A DNA stretch of 64,000 bases, taken from assembly GCA_024734555.1 (NCBI GenBank), contig JANPWX010000009.1:2175728-2239727 (forward strand), given 5' to 3'. This DNA is from Trochalopteron elliotii. Taxonomy: Eukaryota; Chordata; Aves; Passeriformes; Leiothrichidae. A program made the translations under genes and the position numbers. Position 1 is the stretch's first letter, and each line of letters opens with the position of its first letter. Shown here piece by piece: positions 47,501 through 57,410 of the stretch. The notes under the pieces were generated by a model, which was given only the letters and a program-made list of their open reading frames with translations, did no database searches and had not been told where the DNA came from.

Positions 47501-50500
47501 AACAGAAGAAATTAGTCACCACTGGGCAGCTCTATAAGTCCAAATGCTACAGTACATAGAAAAGAGCAAAACCATAATTTTCCTGTTCCAGGAAGAAGTT
47601 CAGTCATGTCCAGTAGGTTAGGCTAGGACACATGGCATATCTAGACCTCCTCCAATATGTGCAGTCTTGCATCTCTCAACCCATCTCTGTATCTGGCCAG
47701 GGTGTTTTGGTTGGTTGGATTTTTTAAAACTTTTCCAAGCAACCATTAGCTTTTGAGATGAACATGGCCTTCTACTTTGTGTGTATAAGCGGACAGACTT
47801 TGTTCAACACCTTTCCTACTTTTTGCATTTCACATGCTAATAACGTTGAAAGACAGTTACTTCTTAGATTAAGAGGCCTTCAAAGAAACTCTGTCTGTTG
47901 GAAGGGACTGCAGATGACTGCAGATGACACCTTGGTTCAGGACATCACGTAGACACATGCTTCTGTTTATTAAAATCTGGAGCCTAATTAGAACACACTC
48001 TTTTTTTTTTGAGCCAGCAATGAATGAATGTAAAAACCAAGTCACAGCTGCCTGACTGTGACTGCTGGGACAGACAGGAATAGGGAATGAAAACCATGGA
48101 AATGAGTGATAATGTTACAATACTGTGCCTCGAAGTTCATGCCAAAAATCTTGGCCAGATAGTGTTGATTGTATGAAGAAGTGAGACCTCATTCAAGTCA
48201 GTTTACAAAGCCGTGTCTATATGAAGAAAGATATGCTTAAGCAAGCATTGATTATCCATTTAAAAATAATATTTTAAACATGCTTTGGCAATATTGAAGA
48301 CTCAAAGGAAAATTGTCTAGGACATTACTCATATAACATTGCTTATATGCTTTCTTTACAGATAAATACAGATGTGAAATTGCAAGGAAGAAAGCACCTT
48401 TACAAACTTCCTTTAAACACATTTTTGTTTTAAAAAGTTAATGTGTAAAAAATACCATATTTCTGTATAAATCTGCCCCTACATTCTATTTGCAGCCATG
48501 TCTGCTGGTAGCAAGGGAGAGAGTGGAGACTACTCTCTTCTTTTTCCTAGCAATAAGGGGCTAATGATTTCCAGGGCAATGTAACAACAGGAATCAAGAG
48601 AACGAGAAGAAGAAAAGACCAGAATGAGCACAGAAACTAAATGCTGACACCTTAAATGAAGTGCTGGAAAGCACAGTCACTTTTAGCAGCTGTCTTGCAG
48701 GTTGGCATGTGCTAATACAATAAGGCAAGTGAAGAGTCTGTAAACACACTGCCCTGGAAGATAAGATATGATGTGACTGTGGTATCTTTTGTACCAGTGA
48801 TGATATCAGCACCAACTGGTTAGGAGAGAGGGGGTTGGGCCAGCTGTCCTGGTGGTTCTGCCACTTCTGACTCGAAAAATGATAATGTCCAAACATGATA
48901 AAAGCTTGAGAAACACTTTGATACATACTCTCACCAGTCATCTCTCCAATGTTTTGAGGATGTGCTTAAACTCAAAGTTTTGGTATCCTAAAGTTAAATT
49001 GGTATCTTGAATTGAAATTAGCATTTTGAATCAGCTGAGGGGCCCATGCATTGCACACAAGGAGCTTTTAAGCAGACCTTTTGGAAACTGTGTGAAATTA
49101 AGGATGACTTTGTGTTTTCCAGAGGCTGCCATTTTCAAACAGAGCAAGTCCTCCAGAGGATGCAGTCACGTAGCAATCATTTTTGAAATTATGTTCCTCT
49201 TTGGGCTTGAGATCAACATGACAATTCAGCATAAAACTGCATTGGCTTAACAGGCTTCAGATAAGGGCTTCTGAGGGGGATTTGTTATGCCAGGAAAATG
49301 CTAGCATGCCAGATTGGCCTTAGAGCACTGGTATGTTGAACACTTTGGCCAGGGCATTTTCTGTGCAAGTGATGGGGTTTTGAGGAGAGAAGGACCTGAC
49401 AGGCCTGGTGAGCCTCTCCTGCCCGGGGGAGGACACATGGATTTGGGAGTGTCGTGCAGGGGGGCTCTCTGAGAGACTCCACACACGCCTGCTCCCTGAC
49501 TGCCCTGGCTGCTGCAGTGGCTAGAGGACAGAAAGAAAACCCATTTTTGTTCTTGTATTGTTTGCATGAATTAACAACAAGGGGTTCTGAAATAATACCA
49601 GACTGGTGATGAGCTGAGCCACGCATGCTGCAGGGTGAGCACAGGGGAGGAGGAGTTGTGCTTGCAGGAACTGCAAGACACTTTAAGTCAAGCTCAGCAG
49701 AATTGGTTCGTGTATTGCTTATTTTAAAGATCACAGCATCATTGCTTTCATTTGCATTATCAATGCAAAGAAGTGGCTTTATCTTGCAGTGATATAGTCC
49801 TGGGTACCTAGTCATGTGGAAAATATTTCCTGAGAATAATGACATGGCCATGGGCCTTGTCTGTTTTAAGTCTCACATGGGGGCATGAACAAGAGGGTTT
49901 TAGAGAGGTCACTCATTTTCCCTTCAAGGACATCAGCTTTCTATTTTTCTTCTAGTTTTTCTGCTGTTTTTAAAATTATAAAGCTGCAGAACAGCTACCT
50001 CCATTTATATACATTTTTCAGGAAAGATACCTTTCATTCTTGACATGCAACATCTTGAATTAAACTGTACTTTATCTATTTGAACAATACACCTTCTCTT
50101 TCAGTAGTCAAGAAAACTACTTGGTGAAAGGGACAATCTACTTTTTTTTCTCTCAAATGTCCCAGCTCAAGCTCTTCGAAGATCTGCAAATGTTACTCTC
50201 CAGTCCTCTCAGCCCCCAGCTACGTCATCTCTGGTCCTTTTCCACACCTGCACTGGAACTAGTGGGTCTGCAGGGCTTTGGACATGCTTTGAATGGCTTT
50301 GCCTTTCTGTTCAAATCTTCTGCCTGGAGAAGCCCAGACCCACTGATGTCAGTGAGACCCATGCTGGTTTCAGTACAGGTCTTTAAGACGCCGAGCATGG
50401 CTCTAGTGGAACTGTTATCTAAGTTTTATGCCTTCATCTGTTTCCCTCTGTATGTGCTTTTGCCTGTATCAAATATTTAATTTTATCTCTCTGGATTCTT

Positions 50501-50515
50501 TTATCATTTATCTTT

Positions 50516-50575
50516 GAATATACATATGTACATATGTATTGATATACATACGTGTATATTTGGATGTATTATAGC
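50516..50575. repeat. TATG/CATA low-complexity tract with perfect palindrome
   Basis: The tract contains a perfect 20-base palindrome at 50,520-50,539 built from two CATATG sites around a GTAC centre. A looser ATACATACGTGTATAT continuation follows. It is probably a decayed dinucleotide/tetranucleotide repeat. Confidence 0.8.
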
Positions 50576-51964
50576 ATACAGAGTTATGAATAAGTTTACA
50601 TAATTTGTTTTTGATGGGGAAAAATACAAAAGGAGAAAGTTTTTACACTAAAAAGTTGGAAATTACAAAGCAAATTAAGACAACCTCCCATCCACAAACA
50701 TCTGTGTTTTGAAGATGCTCTTGTCTTTAGGACTTTTTGCATGGCTCTGTCAGCTTTCAGCATCTCTTACCTTAACATTTTCAGTATTTACTTGGAACAA
50801 ATAATTATGAATTACCATTCTGCAGGATTGGTAAGAAAACTTATTCTTTGCAATACCTCTATTAGTGCGGCCAATTTTGTTAATGAGCCAGCATCATCAA
50901 TAATTTCAACATAATTTTTTAAAGTATGTTTGTTAATACAGATACATAAAGGGGTCAGCCAGCAGAGGGGGCACAGAAGCCAAAATGTTGTTTTGGTGAT
51001 GTATCAGAGACAGGCATTTTCCCCTGAGTGTGTTAGTGTGTGTTATGCATGTGCACCTACAGAGAATAGAAGAGAAACATTTTCATATTCCTTAATTTAC
51101 CTTTACTAATTTACCTGCAGTGAAAATGTGTTCTGTCTTAATTACAAACACTCCTAGAGACTGTGTTTCATTAAATATGTTGAAAGAAAGTGCATTTGCA
51201 GAGGATGTAGAGCATTTGCCATCTGATGGTTTGCATCATGTATATAATTTTTCAATAACAGAGATAGAAATTGTCTGTATGTGCCTTCTGACAAGAAGAA
51301 CAGAGGGGATAAAAGTATTCTAAACATTTGGGGGTCCCAGGCTCCTGACTGGCAGAACACCATGTTTTTATGAGTTGAAATTTAGGGCAGAGGCAGGCCC
51401 AGCGATGCCCAGCTGCTGCAGCCGGATGGAACACGGACGGCTGCCGAAGAGCAGAGAACAAAAGTAAAGCCAATGCCCAGAAGCCACATATACAGGGAGG
51501 TCATGAAGGGACAGATAAAGGATTTCACTACTTAAAAGGGAGAGAGAGACTCTTGTAGGACAAACAGGAACACCTACCACTGAGAGGAAATCCATGCAAG
51601 CACTGAGTCAGACAGACACGCTGCTCCACAGCAAACCAAAGGCAGGAGGATGAAAGTGGTTCAGATCGAAGAAACTTCTAATGTAACACTTCCTTGAGAG
51701 GGAAAGCCAAGGAATACAGGGGCAAAAGGGGGAACTTAATATTCTTACACAAATAACACTTTATTGTGTACCTTGGGAACCTGGTGTGCATGAAGAATAA
51801 CCACAGATGGTGCTCACTAAAGCCTGCTTAGTGAGGTAGACACGCCGGCTGAAGGCCCATCGGAAGTCCTCCAGTAATCTCACAGGAGAATTAAGCTCTG
51901 AACAGCAAACTTTGGGTCTACATAAGGAATCTAACTGCCTTAAAAGACCAGAGTGTTTCCATCT

Positions 51965-52065
51965 CTGTTTTGATTTTGGCCCATCTCCATCTTTTTTTCC
52001 TGCCAAATTCCCATTTACTTCAATGGATGTTTTGCTTGAGTGAGTCATGAGGTAAGGGCTGGACC
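51965..52065. repeat. Possible ancient amniote repeat
   Basis: The blocks CCAAATTCCCATTTACTTC, AATGGATGTTTTGCTTGAG and GGGCTGGACCTGA follow in order a phrase that recurs in old amniote interspersed repeats as I recall them ('cccattgacttcaatgg ... ttttgcctgagt'). Similarity is short, so the assignment is tentative. Confidence 0.35.
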
Positions 52066-54423
52066 TGAGACCACAGAACATTTTAATACACAAGTCTGCA
52101 AGGGACATATTACTTTGTGATGTTTTTAGGAATTTTAATGGTGGCCTTAAGAGTAAATTTGCAGTGTGTAGCATGTGACAGTGACACTAGCTTTAAATAT
52201 TCATGACAGCAGATGATAGTTTCTAGTATGACATTTTCTTGTGTCTTCTTTGATAGGCAACTCATTCAACACTTTGCAAATGTAAAGATTTTAATCTCTG
52301 GAGTACATTACAAACTGGATTTACCACTAATATGAATTTACTATAAACATAATCCATAACAGCAAAACAAAGGTGTATGTCTGAGAAGGGCAATAATGCC
52401 TCCCTCACCACTTCTGCTGTGCTACCAGTGGCACAGATATGAGCATTTTTAATGATATTCAGCTTTTTTTTAAAATTCCTGGTTCCAGAAGTTATTTGAA
52501 TATGAGACAATTCAAGCTTCTATTTATTTTTAAAAGTAAGTAGTTAGCTCTCAGGCCTGTGAAAAATAAATTGGGAATACAACCCTGGCACAATCGTGAA
52601 AGTTTGAGAGCTAGCTGTTGAGGAACAAATACTTTTTAAGAGCTTCCATATGACTTTTTGTATGACTTTTTCATGTGCCATATTAGCAGTACTGCCACTG
52701 ATTATTTCCAACAGCTCTCCATGGATTTGTTCTGCTCCATCTCCTGCTTGGTGCATAGAGCCAACAGCATGGTCACTAGCTGATCGTCTGTCCCTAGAGT
52801 CTTTATTGAGGGGTGTTGCACAAAGGCAAAGTAATATCCTAATTGCAGTTGTGTAAAGGAGAAAAGCAGTTAACAGGGGGGGAGAAGGAGATCTGGAACA
52901 GGATAAACACCCCAACCCCAAAGTAAGTGTACTAATTATGCAACAGAGCCCCTCATCTATGGAGACATTGGTTAAAATAAAACATGGTACAGACAGCTCC
53001 CTGTATAAACTTCAGCAGACTCTTTCCACCCTGTGAGGAAAGTCTACTTATTTCTGAGTGATTACATTCAGCACAACAAAGAAGCCTGATTTTTTACTGA
53101 TACTTGACCTGATACCTCTCTTTTTTCCCTAACATAATAAAAATGTTTATAATATAATAGTTTTGCAATGTTCCTCTGCTTCCTTCTATCAGTAATGACA
53201 ACCAGGTATATTCCTAGTTCTCTAGACACTACATCTAGCTTAAAAGCTCTCTGCAAGATCAGTAGGAGAAGCCATAGTTGTGGGAGTTGCCACTGTCTTT
53301 TATGTATCCAGTGCTTCATATTTAAAGAGTTCATAGTCACAGGATAGATTTCTTCATTGAAATGTCATAATCACAGTTGGCTAAGCCAGGCTGTGGGGCA
53401 GGAGTGCTGTCAGTATCCCTCACTGACAGGACATGTAGGTGTGCTCTGATGGACAGGTAGTGTTCTCTGACAGAAAGCACTTGTTGGCCAGAAGAGTCTC
53501 CTCTGTCCTGACAGACTATAATGCCGATGACTCCATCTCTCACTACATTACAGAAAAAACGTTGCAGGCAGGAAGCCAGCAGAAAACTCTAACATAGTGC
53601 ATTGTCTAAACAGCTGAGTCTACCATGAACACACGTCCCCTGCTTCTCAGTTCAACCTCCTGTAGACATTCCCTTCCACCCAGTTTTGCTATTCGGGTGC
53701 ACTGGGCCTTTCTGAAGACAGGGTGTACCCTGTCAGGGACAAGACAAAACTTTAAGGCACAGACTAGCTGAGGAACAAAGGACTGCCACAGTGTCACCAC
53801 ACTGCTGTCTGTGGCAAAGAATTTTTTGATCTAGTTTTTCCCAGTGAGAAACCAAAATAAAAATTGTCAGGGGAACAACTGACTATCCCAACATCAAGCC
53901 CTCCTCCTCATACTCACAACGGCCCCGCGGAGAGAATGACAGGGCTACCAACATAACAAAGGTCAATTATGTAACATACATCAGAGCTGTGCTCACATGG
54001 TACAATAGTGGTAATAAACACACCAGGACAATCGAAGGCAGCAGACAATTGCAGGCGGTGTGCCTGCCCCTCTCTGCTCTCTCACCTCTGCTGTGCAGAG
54101 ACAGGGGCCTGTCCCAGCTCTCCTAAACATCTGCAAGAATGGCAACTGCGCCGCTGGAGCAGTTCCCTTCGGAGTTTGTTTTGCTGTGTAACCCCTCTTA
54201 GAAAGGCTCTCCCAGGTGGTTTCTCTGCCATTAAATACTTGTATGTGGAAAAACCCAAGAGGTGTGATGTTCCTCCCGGGTTTAATTTCTCCGGCTGTTG
54301 CATTAACCGGCTAGGTAACTCGCAGTAAGTTTGTAAATAAACGAAGACTAAAAGACAGGAGGGCTTGCTCGGGCAAATAGAGGAGGATGGGGCGGCAACG
54401 CCTGGATCCCGCACCCTTCGCTT

Positions 54424-54430
54424 ACCATTG
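54424..54430 (-). promoter_or_regulatory. Minus-strand splice-donor-like site in the island
   Basis: On the minus strand the sequence reads CAATG/GTAAGC, with the donor GT at 54,425-54,424. It would allow a divergent transcript from the same island. The same bases on the plus strand (TTACCATTGCAG) also resemble a splice acceptor, so the signal is ambiguous. Confidence 0.25.
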
Positions 54431-54599
54431 CAGGGGCCGGCGGGTCCAGGTGAACTCGCCCAGCCCTGCCCGGGGCACCACCGGGACGAGCACGACCCCC
54501 AGCTCGGCAGCTTCCGCCGCTCGGATACAACCCCCGGTACCGGCCCGGCCCGGGCACAGCCCGGGGAACCGCGGGGCGGGGTCGGGCTCTCCGGACCGC

Positions 54600-54798
54600 C
54601 GCCCCCGCCCCTGCTGGAGGGAGGGAGGCAGGGAGCTAGGGAGAGAGGGGCGGGCGGATGGACTGAGGGAGCGAGCGAGCGGGTGGGGAAAGCGTCGCTG
54701 TGGCTGCGAGGGGCGAAGTAGGGGCAGAAAGTTGTCCGCTGGCAGCCGGGCGCGCCGCGGAGACAAAGTCCTCGGGGCTGCTCCGCACCCGCGGACAG
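54600..54798 (+). other. Candidate first exon (mostly or fully 5' UTR)
   Basis: The 3' boundary is set by GGACAG/GTAAGG, a near-consensus splice donor with GT at 54,799-54,800. The 5' end is unknown; 54,600 is a placeholder near the GC boxes. The exon is GC-rich with no ATG in a convincing frame leading to the donor, so it is probably untranslated, as is common for genes with CpG-island promoters and a long first intron. A second, weaker donor-like site (TCTGTG/GTGAGA) near 54,856 could give an alternative first exon. Confidence 0.5.
54616..54657 (+). promoter_or_regulatory. G-quadruplex-prone GGGA-rich tract
   Basis: Six G runs of three or four (54,619-621, 623-625, 631-633, 639-641, 647-650, 652-654) lie within 36 bases with short loops, which satisfies the usual G3 quadruplex pattern. 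Such tracts are common just around CpG-island transcription starts. Confidence 0.7.
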
Positions 54799-54921
54799 GT
54801 AAGGGGGAGCTGTGCGAGGGGCTGACAGCCCCGGCAGGCGCTGCCAAGTGTCTGTGGTGAGACCTTGTCCCCCGCTGCGCGTTCCTGCGGACAGGGACGG
54901 GAGGCTGCGCGGCCGCGGGAC

Positions 54922-54967
54922 GGGGTCTGGATCTGTGTCGGGGTCTGTGTCGGGGTCGGGGTCTGGG
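54922..54967 (+). repeat. GGGGTCTGTGTC-type GC-rich minisatellite at the gap edge
   Basis: Imperfect tandem units of GGGGTCTGTGTC and GGGGTC form four GGGG runs plus a GGG. The array ends about 20 bases before the run of N, which suggests that repeat expansion or secondary structure caused the assembly gap. Confidence 0.8.
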
Positions 54968-54988
54968 TGCCGCCCGGCTCCGCGGGCT

Positions 54989-55350
54989 NNNNNNNNNNNN
55001 NNNNNNNNNNNNNNNNNNNNNNNNNNNNNNNNNNNNNNNNNNNNNNNNNNNNNNNNNNNNNNNNNNNNNNNNNNNNNNNNNNNNNNNNNNNNNNNNNNNN
55101 NNNNNNNNNNNNNNNNNNNNNNNNNNNNNNNNNNNNNNNNNNNNNNNNNNNNNNNNNNNNNNNNNNNNNNNNNNNNNNNNNNNNNNNNNNNNNNNNNNNN
55201 NNNNNNNNNNNNNNNNNNNNNNNNNNNNNNNNNNNNNNNNNNNNNNNNNNNNNNNNNNNNNNNNNNNNNNNNNNNNNNNNNNNNNNNNNNNNNNNNNNNN
55301 NNNNNNNNNNNNNNNNNNNNNNNNNNNNNNNNNNNNNNNNNNNNNNNNNN
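54989..55350. other. Assembly gap (362 N)
   Basis: Undetermined bases. The left flank is extremely GC-rich and the right flank is ordinary AT-richer DNA, so the missing part probably includes the rest of the CpG island. Any reading frame crossing it is meaningless. Confidence 0.99.
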
Positions 55351-57332
55351 TTCTTGTCATTTCCCAAGAGAGCAATGTGTATGAATCTGAGGGTATCATG
55401 CTGGGTTTTGTACACGGCCAGAACTCCCACTGAAATTAATTTAACGTTTTGTTTTAAGTTACTAGTGGGATTAATAGTAATTTTCTTTAATCAGCTTTCA
55501 GTAAGGCTATACAGGAAAATCCTCCTGGAACCGTTGGGATCTTTGTATATGCAAAGAATGTGAAAGGAAACCAGTACTCTGTATGACCTTTTTTTATCTA
55601 ACTAAACCTACAATAATGTGCTTCTATGTTTTTGGCGTGAGTGAGACTTACAATCCTCCAAATGGGTTTACTTCTGTGGCAGTTCCCTGTGGGAGGCAGC
55701 GGCTGGTCCTGGCCAGGCTTGCTCTCTATAGTTGGGAAAAAATATAGACATCTCGCTCTGGGTGCTCTGCTGTGGACCCAGTGCACCCTCTCCTTTATGC
55801 TAGTTCATCTGGCCCTGTGGAAAGCCAGTTCCAGGAGTCAATGTAGCAGAAACCTAATCCAGCCCCAGAGTTTTCTGAGGGGATTTCTTTGCAGCTCTGC
55901 CTTTCCAGAGGAGTGTCTGGGAGAGATGCTGAGCCCCCGTGCTGTGGGGAGAGGGAAGGGAGATGGAAGGAGGAAGAGAGGGACCACCCTTATTGCTCTA
56001 ATTTCAGTGTCAGGTAACTGTAGCAGGGCTGAAACTACAGAGTTGGGCTCTGATTGTGCTTTGGGTGGTTTAAACTGCTGCAACATGGGGTTGCCCTGGC
56101 AGCCGGTGCCTAGTTCTGGCTCTTTTCCCCATTCATAGCAGCACAAACACTTATGCTGTCCTTTGGTGATCTGGATCTAGGCACTGAGCAAAAAACAGAT
56201 GTAATTTTAATCTGGATCAATTCCATGATTTGGTTCATTTGGTAAGAGAGGAGGAAAGAGGGAGTAGAGAAGGCAGGGCAGCTTTTTTTAAGCTGGCAAA
56301 ACTTGATACTACTGCCAAAACTGCTTGTGGAGCTGCAGTGTGACTGTAGGTGCTCCCAGGTGCCTTACTCCCTCCCTGCCTCCCCGTGGGAGTCTGTTCT
56401 CGTGACTCTGCATGTAGCCTTGGGAGCCTCCATTCTCTGGGTAAAAACGAGCCTTTGGTAATTAATCCATTAAGTGTAATGGAGTAGTTTGTAACAGAAG
56501 AATTAAGCAAGTGCCCAAGTGCTTGCATAATTGTTGCTTTGGACAACAATAAACGCTGTAGGTAGAACAGCACAACATGCAGGGTTTTATAAAAAGTGTG
56601 TGAGACTGTAAGCACTTACTGGATTTTGCTGCACTCTGCAGTGTCTGTCTAGCACTTAATGCACAGGGTGAGCCAGAAGTTTTACAGTCATGACACTTGT
56701 ATTAGTAAGTGATTATCACATGGGCTTGTGACAGGAATGGGTGCTAATCAGGCAGATGAAATAAGATGAGCGTGTTTCTCAATCCTGGGGCTGATGGAAA
56801 AGAAGAAACTGAATCCCAGTGTAAGACAGCAGAGTCTTTGCTGCAGCAGAAGATGAGGAATCTGTTCTTTCTGTTCCTGTTTACACCATCCCCACGCGTT
56901 GCTTATGCTGGCTCTGCTGACTGAGTTGGATCAGACCACTGATCAAGCTGAAAATTGGTGCTTACAATTCGGAAAAAAACATCAGCATGCTGACTGCTGT
57001 CCTCTTCCAACACTTGCGATAGCGTCATCTGAAGGCAGGAGGTGGCAATTGATGGCCAGAGATGGGGGATGCTGTGAGACTTCCCCTTTGCACAGCAGTG
57101 TAGTTTTAGCTGATGTTGTATTGATGGTGCAGTTGCTTCTTCCATTCCCATAATTGCAGTCCCTTGAGGAGCTGGCAGAAAGTATTCATGTGGTGCTCAG
57201 GACCTGGGCACCCCTCACTGTCTCGCATTAGATCCCTACTGAAAGTATTCTGAGTGTCTGGAAGTAATGAATTGCTGCAAGTGCAACTGTTAATTACTTG
57301 TCAGTTTCTGCCTACAGAAGAGAGGCAGTCCA
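55351..57332 (+). other. Probable first-intron sequence, no exon recognised
   Basis: It follows the gap with ordinary composition. A plus-strand frame of 165 codons (55,641-56,138) starts with hydrophobic residues but shows no family resemblance, and I do not call it a gene. No splice-bounded exon is evident. Confidence 0.45.
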
Positions 57333-57410
57333 CTTTGCCCATGGCTGTGGGATTGAAGTAGATGATCTTTAAGGACCCTTCCAACCCAAACCATTCTATG
57401 ATTCTATGAT
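57333..57410 (+). mobile_element. Very short CR1 LINE tail
   Basis: Only the terminal 3' UTR is present: TTTGCCCATGGCTGTGGGAT, AGTAGATGATCTTTAAGGAC, CCTTCCAACCCAAACC and ATTCTATGATTCTATGAT. Its near-consensus tail makes it look younger than the 8.35 kb copy. Plus orientation, no coding content. Confidence 0.93.

Larger units (their letters stand above)
42014..54384. other. Long non-coding stretch upstream of the CpG-island promoter
   Basis: No coding exon, CR1 tail or RNA gene is recognised over about 12 kb. Simple repeats (43.45, 44.52 and 50.52 kb) and a possible old repeat (51.97 kb) are listed separately. A minus-strand frame of 188 codons (49,285-49,851) and one of 137 codons (51,761-52,174) have no recognisable motifs; the latter overlaps the possible old repeat. 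The last few hundred bases become gradually richer in GC towards the promoter. Confidence 0.5.
54385..54988 (+). promoter_or_regulatory. CpG-island promoter of an unidentified plus-strand gene
   Basis: GC content and CpG density rise sharply from about 54,385 and stay high to the assembly gap at 54,989, so the island's right edge is hidden. There is no TATA box in an expected position; multiple GC boxes (GGGCGG-type, for example around 54,575 and 54,650, and CCCCGCCC near 54,603) suggest an SP1-driven, dispersed-start promoter. A strong plus-strand donor lies at 54,799. Long open frames crossing the island on both strands, and those running through the N gap, result from GC richness and undefined bases; I do not call them coding. 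The gene cannot be named. Confidence 0.8.

Noticed and set aside
49285..49851. Minus-strand frame of 188 codons
   Set aside because: There is no recognisable motif, membrane segment or splice context, and a second frame overlaps it on the same strand. It is most likely chance.
54422..55430. Long open frames of 190-325 codons crossing the gap
   Set aside because: Most of each frame is undefined N, and the rest is GC-rich promoter sequence read on both strands. They carry no evidence of coding.
55641..56138. Plus-strand frame of 165 codons with hydrophobic start
   Set aside because: Hydrophobicity is confined to the first part and has no signal-peptide pattern followed by a known domain. There is no promoter or splice support.
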